Shown piece by piece: positions 45,796-54,623 of a DNA stretch of 64,000 bases. Below the pieces are notes generated by a model. It did not search any database. It saw nothing but the letters and a program-made list of their open reading frames with translations, and was not told the DNA's origin. This DNA is from Blastocatellia bacterium. Lineage in GTDB: Bacteria; Acidobacteriota; Blastocatellia; UBA7656; JADIYM01. Position 1 is the stretch's first letter. Each line of letters begins with the position of its first letter. The position numbers and the translations under genes are program-made. Where the stretch lies: the NCBI GenBank assembly GCA_021463145.1, contig JAJTWZ010000001.1:62001-126000 (forward strand), in the 5' to 3' direction.

Positions 45796-47067
45796 TCAGC
45801 GTTTGATGACGACGAGCGTGAAGTCGTCCGCAAACGAATCGGTGCCCGAGAATGCACGTGTGGCGTCGAGGATCGCCCGTACCGATTTGAACGCCGAAAG
45901 CTCGCTCGTTTCTCGAACGGTCTGCTGCAGGCGCTTCACTCCGAATTCCCTTGTCTCTTCGTCAGCGGCCTCGATCACACCGTCGGTGTAGAGGAGAAGC
46001 GAATCGCCTGGCAGCAGGTCGACAATCGATTCCTCGTAGTCGGCGTTTTCGAAGACTCCGAGAGCGGGTCCGCCGCGATCGAGTTCGACAACCGTTCCGT
46101 CAACGCGAAAGAGCAAGGGCGGGTTGTGCCCGGCGTTGGTGTACGTGAAGCGGCCCGACGTAGCGTCGAGAACGCCGTAGACGGCGGTGACGAACTGCGA
46201 ATCCGCAGTCGACTCCCAGAGCAGGTAGTTGACCTTCCGGATTATCTGACGGATCGCGAAATCGTTCCGGACCTGGGTCCGCAATGCAGCGCGAAAAGTA
46301 GCCATGATCAGCGCCGCAGGCACGCCCTTCCCCGCGACGTCGGCGATCGCAATCCCGATCTGCTTGTCCGGCAACTCGATGAAGTCGTAGTAGTCGCCGC
46401 CGACTTCGTACGTCGGCAGGTTTTCGGCTGCGATGTCGTAGCCGTCCGGTCCAGGCGGGCGGTCGGGCAGGAGGCTCGCCTGCACCTGGCGAGCGACCTC
46501 AAGCTGACTCTCGATCCGTTTCTTCTCGACGAGCTCTTCGTGGAGCACCGCTTTTTCGATAGCGATCGCCGCGGCGTTCGCGAAGAAATGCAGTACTTCC
46601 GCGTCGGCCTCCGTAAAAGCGTCGAGTGAGTCGCTCTCGACGTTGAAGGCCCCGATCACTCGCTCGTTCAGGGTAATCGGGACAGCAAGTTCGGACCGCG
46701 TGTGCTGCCGCGCCATTACATATGTCGAGTCGAGCCGAACGTCCGGAATGATGAGGCTCCTGCCCTGCTCGATGACGTTGCCGACCACGCCTTCACCGAA
46801 CTTGAGCAGCAGATCCTTCTCCGATCCGCCGGGAGTGTAGCCCCGCGTAACCATTCCCTCGATCAGGCGCTGGCCGGTGTTCGAGCGCTGAAGGACGTAG
46901 ATTCCGGCGGCATCGTAAGAGAGGATCGACTTGGCCGTGTCGATCAGGTGACCGAGCAATACGTCGAGGTCCAGCGTCGTGCTGATCTTCTCGGAGATCT
47001 CGAGCATGAGCTGGAACTTCTTCTCGACAGAGAGTTCGGCTGTGTTTCCAGCCTTGGTCCGTTTCAT
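45796..47067 (-). CDS. GAF-domain PP2C-type serine/threonine phosphatase (RsbU/SpoIIE class)
   Basis: This is a 423-residue protein from the ATG at 47067 (a TTG at 47091 would add eight residues). A short coiled N-terminus (VEKKFQLMLEISEKISTTLD) precedes a GAF domain at about residues 25-180 (FGEGVVGNVIEQGRSLIIPD, ELAVPITLNERVIGAFNVES), a helical linker (ESQLEVARQVQASLLPDRP), and a SpoIIE/PP2C phosphatase domain with metal ligands in GGDYYDF, IADVAGKG, LLYTDGVIEA and DDFTLVV. Such proteins dephosphorylate anti-anti-sigma factors in partner-switching stress responses, with GAF sensing a ligand or redox state. No anti-sigma partner is adjacent, so the target is unknown. Confidence 0.92.
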   Translation of the reverse strand: MKRTKAGNTAELSVEKKFQLMLEISEKISTTLDLDVLLGHLIDTAKSILSYDAAGIYVLQRSNTGQRLIEGMVTRGYTPGGSEKDLLLKFGEGVVGNVIEQGRSLIIPDVRLDSTYVMARQHTRSELAVPITLNERVIGAFNVESDSLDAFTEADAEVLHFFANAAAIAIEKAVLHEELVEKKRIESQLEVARQVQASLLPDRPPGPDGYDIAAENLPTYEVGGDYYDFIELPDKQIGIAIADVAGKGVPAALIMATFRAALRTQVRNDFAIRQIIRKVNYLLWESTADSQFVTAVYGVLDATSGRFTYTNAGHNPPLLFRVDGTVVELDRGGPALGVFENADYEESIVDLLPGDSLLLYTDGVIEAADEETREFGVKRLQQTVRETSELSAFKSVRAILDATRAFSGTDSFADDFTLVVIKR

Positions 47068-47102
47068 CAACTCCGTGCCTTCCAGGCCCAAAGGCCGGAT
47101 GC

Positions 47103-47108
47103 TAGCAT
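47103..47108 (+). promoter_or_regulatory. -10-like box 9 nt before a leaderless-looking gene
   Basis: TAGCAT fits the TAnnnT core of -10 elements and ends 9 nt before the lipoprotein ATG, with no Shine-Dalgarno sequence between. This spacing predicts transcription starting at or next to the start codon. Confidence 0.4.
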
Positions 47109-47117
47109 ACCGGCCTC

Positions 47118-47657
47118 ATGAAGCGAAGAATCGCAACTCGGCTGCTCTTCATCGGACTGACTGCCATCTTTTCAAGCGCGTGCGGGAGCGGCCAGCCAGT
47201 GGACAACGTCCCACTCTCCGAGCGCCCAACGCCGGTTTCCGGCATTACCGACACCAAGGCCGGGATCGCCGTGAACTTCCCCGAAGGCTGGGCCGCGTAC
47301 CCGACGCTGGGCCGGCCGTACACGTCGTACTTCGAGAACAAGGAACGCCAACTCGTCCTGGGTCTCACGGAGTTCGCCAACCATCAGTCGGCCGACACGC
47401 TCGGCGACCAGGTAAAACGGCGCCTCGCCTCTGAAGGCACGGTCACCGAATACGGCCCGGTGACGGTTGACGGCGCCCCAGCCTTTCGTGTGGTCGCGAG
47501 CCTGAAGACGACCACCGGAAAGGGGCTCGTCATCGGGACCGCGATAGCGCGAAAGAACAACCGGGGCACGGCCGTGTATCTATATTCCGCAGGCGACGAA
47601 AGAGACGACCATCGCGCTGAGATGGACGCCCTGCTTGCGACGATAAAGATGAAGTAG
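47118..47657 (+). CDS. Small lipoprotein of unknown function
   Basis: This 179-residue protein has a basic start (MKRRIATRLLF), a hydrophobic core and a lipobox FSSAC, so Cys22 is the expected lipidation site. The mature domain (GIAVNFPEGWAAYPTLGRPY, VDGAPAFRVVASLKT, AVYLYSAGDERDD) resembles small PsbP/DUF1795-like folds that bind hydrophobic or protein ligands, but I do not assign it. No Shine-Dalgarno sequence precedes the ATG. It converges on the desaturase gene with a 6-nt gap, and its promoter region lies against the start of the divergent GAF-phosphatase gene. Confidence 0.8.
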   Translation: MKRRIATRLLFIGLTAIFSSACGSGQPVDNVPLSERPTPVSGITDTKAGIAVNFPEGWAAYPTLGRPYTSYFENKERQLVLGLTEFANHQSADTLGDQVKRRLASEGTVTEYGPVTVDGAPAFRVVASLKTTTGKGLVIGTAIARKNNRGTAVYLYSAGDERDDHRAEMDALLATIKMK

Positions 47658-47663
47658 GCAGGC

Positions 47664-48545
47664 TCAGGCGGCCTGCTGAACGTCGTCCGGCTCCTTCATC
47701 GAGCGCTTGAGCAGCTTCGGGCGTTTCACGTTCCTGGCAAGTCCCAGCTTCTCGAGCACGAGAATCGAGTACCAGCCAATGTCGATCTGGTACCACTTCA
47801 ATCCGAACTTGGCCGAGTTGGCGAAAGAGTGATGATTACGATGCCAGTTCTCGCCCCACGCCGTCAGCTGGAACGGACCCAGCCACCAGATGTTACGGCT
47901 TGAGTCGCTGTCGCCGACCTTCGCCCCGAGGTGCATGACGCTGTTCACGAGACATTGCATGTGGAGCGAATAAACGAGGCGTATTGCGCCGATCCAGAAG
48001 AAGCCCTCCCAGCCCCAGTAAGCGCCAGCGAACAGCGAGAGCAGGATCACTGGCACCTCGGCGCTTCGCCAGAATCGATAAGCCGGGGTTTCGAGATCCG
48101 GCGCCCATCTCTTCACGTCCGCTCGCTCCGACTGATAGAGCCATCGGAGGTGAGCCCACCAGAAACCGCCGTGCGCCGGACTCGACACGTCCTCGAGCTG
48201 ATCCGAGCGCGCGTGGTGGCGCCGGTGGTAAGCAGACCAGCTCGCCGGCGCGCCAGACCCGTTGAACATTGTCCAGAAGATCAGAAACTGCTCGAGGACC
48301 GGGTTGAGCTTGAGCGTGCGATGCGAGATCGCCCGGTGGTAGCAGACGGTCGTTCCGAATCCGCCGAGCAGAATGCCCGCAATAGTAACAAGCAGGACCG
48401 TCAGGCCAGGAAGCGGAAACAGGATGAGCCCCGCCAGAGCCAGCAAATGGATCAGGACCAGATATAGAAGGATGAATTCCTTACCGGGCGCGGGCTTCCA
48501 GAACGGCATTTCCCATGGGCGGTCTGTCCAGGTTCTCGTTGTCAT
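47664..48545 (-). CDS. Membrane acyl-CoA/acyl-lipid delta-9-type fatty-acid desaturase
   Basis: This 293-residue integral membrane di-iron enzyme introduces double bonds into fatty acyl chains. Three histidine boxes are in place: YHRAISHR (H-x4-H), YHRRHH (H-x-x-H-H) and ENWHRNHH (H-x-x-H-H). Hydrophobic segments at about residues 23-65 and 160-195 give the usual four-helix topology. In short stearoyl-CoA-desaturase-like bacterial enzymes electrons come from a separate ferredoxin or cytochrome; no fused cytochrome b5 is present. GGAG lies about 6 nt before the ATG, and a GATAAT box (48583-48578) could be the -10. Divergent to dacB. Confidence 0.92.
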   Translation of the reverse strand: MTTRTWTDRPWEMPFWKPAPGKEFILLYLVLIHLLALAGLILFPLPGLTVLLVTIAGILLGGFGTTVCYHRAISHRTLKLNPVLEQFLIFWTMFNGSGAPASWSAYHRRHHARSDQLEDVSSPAHGGFWWAHLRWLYQSERADVKRWAPDLETPAYRFWRSAEVPVILLSLFAGAYWGWEGFFWIGAIRLVYSLHMQCLVNSVMHLGAKVGDSDSSRNIWWLGPFQLTAWGENWHRNHHSFANSAKFGLKWYQIDIGWYSILVLEKLGLARNVKRPKLLKRSMKEPDDVQQAA

Positions 48546-48677
48546 CGAGGCTCCATTAACTGTTTGGATGATTGCGAATTATCGCGACCGCAACACTAGC
48601 AAGTCCGCCGATTCCGTTTTGTAATAGTTGTGTAATCTGCCGCCAGTGCAGGCTGGACGAGCATGTTATTCTGAGGC

Positions 48678-49994
48678 ATGACCTCGGCACCCACCTGCGG
48701 AATGCGCTCGATCGTCTCCTTGATCTTCATTGCCGTCGCCCTTTGCCTGCCACGAGCCGCCGTTGCCGCGCCCAACTCCGCCGCAGCGCTCGAACTCTAT
48801 CGGCAGGCGTTAGAGGAGAGCCGGCTGGACATGGACCGCCAGGGCGTGCTCTTCGAGACGCTCGACGGTGAGAGACTGCTTTCCTACAACGTAGACTGTC
48901 CCTTCAATCCCGCCTCGGTCGTCAAGCTCGCGACCTCTGTCGTAGCGATAGACAAACTGGGTGTCGACTACCGCTACGGGACCGGGTTCTACACGAATGG
49001 GCGGTTCTCGCCGGATACCGGGGAGCTAGTAGGCGACCTCGTCGTAGTCGGTTCCGCGGATCCGATGATGACGACCGAGAACGCCTTCCTCATCGCAAAG
49101 GAACTACGATCTCGCGGGGTAACGCGAATCACCGGCAATCTCCTGGTGACGGGACCGCTCTACCTGAACTTCTCGACGGACCGGCCCGCCGCGGGACGCG
49201 CTCTGAAGGCGGCTCTGGACATCGAGCTCTGGACACCTGCGATCGAAGCCGCTTATGAACGCTTCCGCCTGCAGACCGGAAACGACACTTACGAAAGCGT
49301 CACGATCGATGGATCGGTCGTGGTCCTTTCCGATTACTCGACCGCCAGCCTTACGCCTCTCTTCGTTCTGCGTTCGGTTCCACTCGTGAAGATTCTGAAG
49401 CAGCTGAACAATTACTCGAACAACTGGATGGCTTCGGTCGTGGGTCAGAAGGTCGGCGGGCCCTTGTCGGTTCAGCGCAGCATGACGACCCAGTTCAACA
49501 TTCCGGATGGCGAACTCCATCTGGATTCGTGCTCTGGGCTCGGATCCAACGGGATGAGGCCGGCTGACGTCGTGAAGATGCTCCGCTACACGCGCGCAAA
49601 ATTGCAGCCGAAGGCGTACGGACCGATCAACATAATGCCTGTCGCGGGAATCGACCCCGGAACTCTCGAAGACCGCTACCTCGACCCGGCATTCCGGGGC
49701 GCCGTAGTTGCGAAGACCGGCACGCTGCGCAGCGTCAGCGCCCTTGCGGGCTACATGCACACTCGCGACAAGGGCATCGTCCTGTTTGCGATCATGAACT
49801 CGGGTGGCAATCCCGCAAGATTCCGGAGCCTTCAGGATTATCTGGTCCGGCAGATGTTCGAGGTATGCGGAGGACCGGCTCCAATGGCCTACACGCGCCC
49901 GCGAAGCGTAGCGAACACATCGGGCGCGTTCATCGAACGTGCTCCCGGCAATATTCCAGAAATCCGGAAAGGGGCTCCGGTAGCGAGGAATTGA
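48678..49994 (+). CDS. dacB: D-alanyl-D-alanine carboxypeptidase/endopeptidase of the S13 (PBP4) family
   Basis: This is a 438-residue exported protein. The signal peptide (about residues 9-30) ends near AAVAAPN. Active-site motifs: SVVK with Ser80 as nucleophile in NPASVVKLAT, YSNN (SxN-type) in NNYSNNWMA, and KTGT in VVAKTGTLRS. Between the first two motifs is the large insertion typical of PBP4. It trims or cuts peptidoglycan peptides in the periplasm. After the KTGT domain an atypical Pro/Arg-rich tail (about 35 residues) follows, and the last 65 nt overlap the rluD 3' end on the other strand. TGAGG lies just before the ATG. Confidence 0.9.
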   Translation: MTSAPTCGMRSIVSLIFIAVALCLPRAAVAAPNSAAALELYRQALEESRLDMDRQGVLFETLDGERLLSYNVDCPFNPASVVKLATSVVAIDKLGVDYRYGTGFYTNGRFSPDTGELVGDLVVVGSADPMMTTENAFLIAKELRSRGVTRITGNLLVTGPLYLNFSTDRPAAGRALKAALDIELWTPAIEAAYERFRLQTGNDTYESVTIDGSVVVLSDYSTASLTPLFVLRSVPLVKILKQLNNYSNNWMASVVGQKVGGPLSVQRSMTTQFNIPDGELHLDSCSGLGSNGMRPADVVKMLRYTRAKLQPKAYGPINIMPVAGIDPGTLEDRYLDPAFRGAVVAKTGTLRSVSALAGYMHTRDKGIVLFAIMNSGGNPARFRSLQDYLVRQMFEVCGGPAPMAYTRPRSVANTSGAFIERAPGNIPEIRKGAPVARN

Positions 49995-50919
49995 ACTCGA
50001 GCCGCGCGCCGCTCGCGGGGTGATCGAAAGCGAGAAACGCCGCGTGCAGGAATTGCCGGCCGATAGAGTCGACGCGTCCTCGCAAGGGCGCGGACCTAAG
50101 CCCTTTCGAACGGCCCTTCGCGTAGGTCTCGTCGGCAAGCACGGCGTGACCGGCGGCAGCAAGGTGCACCCTGATCTGATGGGTGCGGCCGGTACGTATA
50201 TTCACGTCCAACAGCGTGCATTCGTCGAACCGTTCCAGGACGCGATAAATCGTAAGGGCCGGCCGGCCTTTTCCCGCCCTCGCAATTGCCATCCGGACGC
50301 GGATCTGTGGATGACGGCCGATCGGCTGCTCGCATCGCCCTTCACCCGAGAAGATACGGCCGTACACCATAGCCAGGTAACGCTTCGTAACGGTTCGCGC
50401 CTGGAACTGTGCCGAAAGATGAGCGTGGGCCGCCGGCGTCCGCGCAACAACCATCAGGCCCGATGTATCCCGGTCCAGGCGGTGCACGATGCCAGGCCGC
50501 CAGGGATCGCCTCCGAGCGCCGTGCCGTAACGCCAGGCCAGCCCGTTGGCGACGGTTCCAGACGCTATGCCGGATCCGGGATGAACTACCATACCGGCGG
50601 CCTTCTCGAGTACCAGCACCTCAGCATCTTCGTGAACGACGGACAACGGAATGTCTTCGGCGACGAGGTCGGCAGGCGGGGGTTCAGGCAGTTCCAGATC
50701 GACGCGGTCGCCAGCCCGCAGCTTGACTCCCGCCTTTGCGAGCGCGCCGTTCACAAGGACGTCGCCATCGTCGATGGCGCGCTGGGCCCGCGTCCGGCTG
50801 AGTCCTTCTACGGAAGCGGCGAGGAAGACGTCGAGGCGCGTGCCCGTATCCTCGGGTTCGACCGCCAGTTCGAGTCCTGTCCCGTCCGCGTTCGCTGGTG
50901 TGGCCTCCGCTCTGGTCAC
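49930..50919 (-). CDS. rluD: RluD-type 23S rRNA pseudouridine synthase
   Basis: This 329-residue enzyme has an N-terminal S4 RNA-binding domain (about residues 25-75; TRLDVFLAASVEGLSRTRAQ) and a catalytic domain with GIVHRLDRDTSGLMV, which holds the catalytic Asp. LDVNIRTGRTHQIRVHLA and HAAFLAFDHP are further family landmarks. Members of the RluA/C/D group modify uridines in 23S rRNA helix 69 or elsewhere; the exact site cannot be fixed from sequence. The start is GTG, overlapping the lgt stop by 4 nt (GTGA), so it is co-translated with lgt. Its 3' end overlaps dacB tail to tail. Confidence 0.92.
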   Translation of the reverse strand: MTRAEATPANADGTGLELAVEPEDTGTRLDVFLAASVEGLSRTRAQRAIDDGDVLVNGALAKAGVKLRAGDRVDLELPEPPPADLVAEDIPLSVVHEDAEVLVLEKAAGMVVHPGSGIASGTVANGLAWRYGTALGGDPWRPGIVHRLDRDTSGLMVVARTPAAHAHLSAQFQARTVTKRYLAMVYGRIFSGEGRCEQPIGRHPQIRVRMAIARAGKGRPALTIYRVLERFDECTLLDVNIRTGRTHQIRVHLAAAGHAVLADETYAKGRSKGLRSAPLRGRVDSIGRQFLHAAFLAFDHPASGARLEFNSSLPEPLSGFLEYCREHVR

Positions 50920-51794
50920 AGTGCCTCCACCGTATCGCCGGGGGCGTCGCTCGGAGCATCACTCCCAGGATCGTCTTCACCCGTTGATGGAACTCCGTCA
51001 CCGGAACGCCGCGCTCGACCCCAGAACAGCATCATCAGCACGATGCCGCCGAGACCCACCGCAAGCGAGATCACCTGCGACGTCGAGAGCCCGGTCGCGG
51101 TCGTGATTCCGAGAATGTCGCCCCGGGGATCGTCGCGCCAGAATTCGAGCGTGAAGCGAACGGCCGAATAGAGAATCAGGTACGCAAGGACGACCTGTCC
51201 CGTGAAGGCGCGATGGCGCCTGAGCCAGAGCAGCGCCAGGAAGATACCCAGCGTGAGCACCGATTCGTACACCTGGACCGGATGAAGGTGCACTCCAACA
51301 GGAACCCCGGTGTAAGAATGCGCCGCAGCAGTGAACTGCACGCCCCAGGGATACGGGCACTCCACGCCCCAGCAACACCCTGCGGCGAAGCAGCCCAGCC
51401 GGCCAATGGCCTGACCAATGGCGATCGCCGGCGCGAACGCGTCCGCCACCCGCCACCAGGGCATTTTGTATAGCCGGGCCAGACCGATGCTTGCAGTAAA
51501 CGCGCCGAGGAAGCCCCCGAAGTAGACGCCGCCGCTAGACCAGAACTCGCTGGAGAGCAAGCGCGACGGATTGGCGAGCCACGGCTCCGTTATCAGCATC
51601 AGGACCTTGGATCCGACGAGGGACGCGCCGATGGTGTAAAGCGCCAGATCGTACGCCCGATCGCGGTCCAGGCCGTCGTTGCCCGCCAACCGCACAGCCA
51701 CGAAAAGGGATGTGAGGAACGAGAGCGCGAGGAGCACACCGTACGTGGGGATCGCGTAGTCGAGACCAGGAATGCGGACCAGCTCGGGAAACAT
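50916..51794 (-). CDS. lgt: Prolipoprotein diacylglyceryl transferase
   Basis: This 292-residue multi-pass membrane enzyme attaches diacylglycerol to the lipobox Cys of prolipoproteins, the first step of lipoprotein maturation. Landmarks: YGVLLALSFLTSLFVA with the H/Y-G region near the N-terminus, the signature IGRLGCFAAGCCWG (about residues 130-143), HPVQVYESVL, and VRFTLEFWRDDPRG near the C-terminus. About seven membrane helices are visible. A hydrophilic Asp/Gly/Pro-rich tail of about 30 residues is extra. lspA and lnt are not in the window. The window encodes at least two likely clients (the lipoproteins at 30498 and 47118). Confidence 0.94.
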   Translation of the reverse strand: MFPELVRIPGLDYAIPTYGVLLALSFLTSLFVAVRLAGNDGLDRDRAYDLALYTIGASLVGSKVLMLITEPWLANPSRLLSSEFWSSGGVYFGGFLGAFTASIGLARLYKMPWWRVADAFAPAIAIGQAIGRLGCFAAGCCWGVECPYPWGVQFTAAAHSYTGVPVGVHLHPVQVYESVLTLGIFLALLWLRRHRAFTGQVVLAYLILYSAVRFTLEFWRDDPRGDILGITTATGLSTSQVISLAVGLGGIVLMMLFWGRARRSGDGVPSTGEDDPGSDAPSDAPGDTVEAL

Positions 51795-51877
51795 CGGCGC
51801 AGTCTAACACGCGGACCGGCAGCCCTGGCGACAGTCACGAAGCAGTATTCGTTGACCGTACCGTGCCAGAAAGCCGA

Positions 51878-52951
51878 CTATCGGATTTCGGACTCTTCGA
51901 GGCCGATCCGCTCGCTCACGAGGCGAACATCCTGTGCCCTATCGCGGGCGGACACGAGAAGGCCATCGTGCGAATCCACGACGACCAGGTCCCGCACGCC
52001 AAGCAGGCCGACCGGACGGCCTGTCGTCGACTCCACGAAACAGTTCGAAGCATCGATGGCAACAGATCCTGCTGGCACGATGTTGCCGGCCTCGTCGCGC
52101 TCGTCCGCCCGCAACTCCGCCAGCGCGGGCCAGGAACCTAGATCGCTCCAGCCAAACGAAGCCGGGACGACGAATACTGGACACCTGGCGCGCTCCATGA
52201 CGCCGTGGTCGATCGAGACCGGCTCGAGGCCGCCGTAGACTTCAGCAACCGTCGCGGCCTCCTCGGACGTTTCCATCGCCGAACGAATACGGCTCAGCCC
52301 GGCCGCCAGCGCCGGCATACTCGCATCCAGTTCGGCGAGGATCGTGCGCGCCGTGAACACGAAGATGCCCGCGTTCCAGCAATGCCGGCCAGTGGCGAGG
52401 TACTCCATCGCCCGCTCGACGGGCGGCTTCTCGACGAAGGCCTTCACGTTGCGCCACTCGATCCCTGCGACTTCGCCTCCCGCCTCGCCTGACTCGATGT
52501 ATCCGAATCCGGTCTCGGGAGCCGTCGGGACGACGCCGATCGTGACGATGCCGCCGCGGCTGGAAAGTTCCGCGGCGGCCGACAGGGTGCGGCGAAAAGC
52601 GTCTACGTCGGCAACGAAGTGGTCCGCAGGCAGCACGGCGATGGGCTCGTCCGCGTTCTTCCGCTCGAAATGGAGCGCCGCCAGTCCGATGCAGGCCGCT
52701 GTATTTCTACCGAACGGTTCGACGATGAGCGTCGCGCCTGCCGCGTAGACGAGTGGACGGGCAATGGTTTCGTGACGGCCGCCGCAGATGACCGCCAGGC
52801 CGGAACCGCCAGCGAGTCCCGAGAGGCGGTCCATCGTATGCTCGAGCATCGTCCGCCCACCGAAGAGCGAAAGGAACTGCTTCGGACGCGCCGGCGTGCT
52901 CGCCGGCCAGAACCGCGTTCCCGAACCGCCTGCCATGATCGCCGCAAACAT
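51878..52951 (-). CDS. manC: Mannose-1-phosphate guanylyltransferase
   Basis: This 357-residue nucleotidyltransferase makes GDP-mannose from mannose-1-phosphate and GTP, for glycans or O-antigen. The N-terminal motif AAIMAGGSGTRFWPAS with ARPKQFLSLFG is the diagnostic pyrophosphorylase signature. FVEKPPVERA, CWNAGIFVF and FGWSDLGSWPAL follow in the usual order. The C-terminal phosphomannose isomerase domain of bifunctional enzymes is absent. The ATG at 52951 is the first sensible start; a longer frame would run into the divergent NfeD gene. It is transcribed alone, 83 nt after the lgt start in the minus direction. Confidence 0.92.
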   Translation of the reverse strand: MFAAIMAGGSGTRFWPASTPARPKQFLSLFGGRTMLEHTMDRLSGLAGGSGLAVICGGRHETIARPLVYAAGATLIVEPFGRNTAACIGLAALHFERKNADEPIAVLPADHFVADVDAFRRTLSAAAELSSRGGIVTIGVVPTAPETGFGYIESGEAGGEVAGIEWRNVKAFVEKPPVERAMEYLATGRHCWNAGIFVFTARTILAELDASMPALAAGLSRIRSAMETSEEAATVAEVYGGLEPVSIDHGVMERARCPVFVVPASFGWSDLGSWPALAELRADERDEAGNIVPAGSVAIDASNCFVESTTGRPVGLLGVRDLVVVDSHDGLLVSARDRAQDVRLVSERIGLEESEIR

Positions 52952-53052
52952 CGTTCTTCCACCTCCCGGCCTGGCGAGCTTGCCAGATCGGCTGCTGCCA
53001 GGGAAAGTCCCCAACCGTTCACACGCACGTCGGCTTGGCGGCTGTCGTGGTC

Positions 53053-53058
53053 TATAAT
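53053..53058 (+). promoter_or_regulatory. Perfect -10 box (TATAAT) close to the NfeD start
   Basis: TATAAT ends 13 nt before the ATG at 53072. No good -35 is found at 16-18 nt spacing, and there is no Shine-Dalgarno sequence. The transcript would have a leader of only about 6 nt. Confidence 0.45.
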
Positions 53059-53071
53059 CCGCCCGCGCTCT

Positions 53072-53536
53072 ATGGACTACCTCTGGATCGTCTGGTTGAT
53101 CGCTGGCGTGGCGTTTGCGATTGCCGAAGTTTTCACGCTCGGCTTCGTACTGCTCTGGTTCGCGGTCGGCGCCATCGCCGCAAGTCTGGTCGGGCTTGCC
53201 GGTCTCGGCGTCGGCTGGCAGGTGTTCGTGTTTTTTTCCGTGTCGATACTTCTGACGGTCGCGTCGCGAACGATCCTCGAGAACACAATCTTCCAGAGGC
53301 ACGGACGGCTGAAGACCGGCATCGAGTCGCTGCCGGGGCAGACTGGAACGGTCGTCGAAGCCAGAAGTGGAGCCAACGAAGGGGCGGTGAAGGTCTTTGG
53401 CTCTACCTGGACCGCGATTCCCGTCGACGGCGAGGATCCGCTCGAGGTCGGCGAGCGCGTTACCGTGGACCGTATCGACGGTACGGTCATCTACGTCCGG
53501 AAGGAACAATCCGGCGAACGATCCTGGCGCTCGTAG
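53072..53536 (+). CDS. NfeD-like membrane protein
   Basis: This 154-residue protein has membrane helices at about residues 3-25 (YLWIVWLIAGVAFAIAEV), 30-45 and 48-65, and a cytoplasmic OB-fold domain at about 85-150 (LPGQTGTVVEARSGANEGAV, DPLEVGERVTVDRIDG). This is the short NfeD1b/YbbK-type form without the protease domain. It is followed after 33 nt by a stomatin/SPFH gene, the classic partner pair of membrane-microdomain and membrane-quality-control systems. No Shine-Dalgarno sequence is visible before the ATG; TATAAT lies 13 nt upstream. Confidence 0.9.
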   Translation: MDYLWIVWLIAGVAFAIAEVFTLGFVLLWFAVGAIAASLVGLAGLGVGWQVFVFFSVSILLTVASRTILENTIFQRHGRLKTGIESLPGQTGTVVEARSGANEGAVKVFGSTWTAIPVDGEDPLEVGERVTVDRIDGTVIYVRKEQSGERSWRS

Positions 53537-53569
53537 CGCCTCGGCAAGTCACCTTCGAAAGGAGGCCGC

Positions 53570-54610
53570 ATGGGTCCGATTCTCCTCGTTCTGTTTCTCT
53601 TCTTCGCTATAGCGCTCCTGATTGTCGCGTTCAAGACGGTGCGGATCGTTCCGCAGGCGACCGCGCTGATCATCGAGAGGCTGGGAACCTTCAGCCGACT
53701 TGCGGATGGCGGCCTGCACATTCTCATTCCCTTCATCGACCGGGCTCGCTCTGTTTACTGGACGGGCGTTCGGCCGGGCCTCACGTCGATCGACCTTCGC
53801 GAGCAGTTCACCGACCTTCCGCTCCAGCCTGTCATCACGAAGGACAACGTAACCATCGCGGTCGATTCCGTCGTCTACTGGCAGATCACGGATCCGATCA
53901 AGGCAGTTTACGAGGTCAACGACCTCACCGGCGGCATCATGCAGCTCACGCTGACGGCAATGCGCTCGGTCGTCGGAGAGCTCGAACTCGACCACACGCT
54001 GTCCTCACGCGAAATGATTAATACCAAGCTGCGGCAGATCCTCGACGAGGCGACGCATCGCTGGGGCGTGAAGGTCACTCGAGTAGAGGTTCGCAACATC
54101 AATCCGCCCGAGGACGTCCGCGTCACGATGGAAAAGCAGATGACCGCCGAGCGGAACCGTCGCGCACTCGTACTGCAGGCCGACGGCGAACGTCAGGCGA
54201 ACATCACGCGAGCCGAGGGTGAAAAGCAGGCGGCTATCACCCGCGCGGAAGGCGACAAGGCATCGGCCGTTCTTCGCGCCGAGGGCGCTGCACTGTCACG
54301 ACTGGCTCAGGCCGACGCGGAGTCGAAGGCGCTCGGGCTGATCTCGTCGTCGCTGAGCGGCACGGGCAATCCAGCGCACTATCTGGTGACGATGCGCTAT
54401 ATCGAATCGCTCAAGGAGATGGCCGCCGCGCGCAACTCGAAAATCGTCTTCATGCCGTTCGAGGCGAGCGGCGTACTCTCCTCGCTCGGCGCGCTCAAGC
54501 AGGTGTTCAGCGAGCAGGCCGGCGACGCGGAATCGGACGATGCCGAACCGGTCGTCATTCCGCCAGAGCCGATGGGCGTTCCAATCCGGCCGCGGACGAA
54601 GCCGCTGTAA
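53570..54610 (+). CDS. Stomatin-like SPFH/band-7 membrane protein (QmcA type)
   Basis: This is a 346-residue protein. An N-terminal membrane helix (residues about 4-22) anchors an SPFH domain at about 25-190 (VPQATALIIERLGTFSR, PGLTSIDLREQFTDLPLQP, VKVTRVEVRNINPPEDV). A coiled coil at about 190-250 is rich in RAEGEK repeats (ITRAEGEKQAA, ITRAEGDKASA), and the tail is acidic/Pro-rich. Such proteins oligomerise into large membrane cages and often work with an NfeD partner, which is the gene immediately upstream. A strong AAGGAGG lies about 7 nt before the ATG. It converges on atpE, with a CAGGATT inverted repeat in between. Confidence 0.93.
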   Translation: MGPILLVLFLFFAIALLIVAFKTVRIVPQATALIIERLGTFSRLADGGLHILIPFIDRARSVYWTGVRPGLTSIDLREQFTDLPLQPVITKDNVTIAVDSVVYWQITDPIKAVYEVNDLTGGIMQLTLTAMRSVVGELELDHTLSSREMINTKLRQILDEATHRWGVKVTRVEVRNINPPEDVRVTMEKQMTAERNRRALVLQADGERQANITRAEGEKQAAITRAEGDKASAVLRAEGAALSRLAQADAESKALGLISSSLSGTGNPAHYLVTMRYIESLKEMAAARNSKIVFMPFEASGVLSSLGALKQVFSEQAGDAESDDAEPVVIPPEPMGVPIRPRTKPL

Positions 54611-54623
54611 GAAGGAGAGTTAG

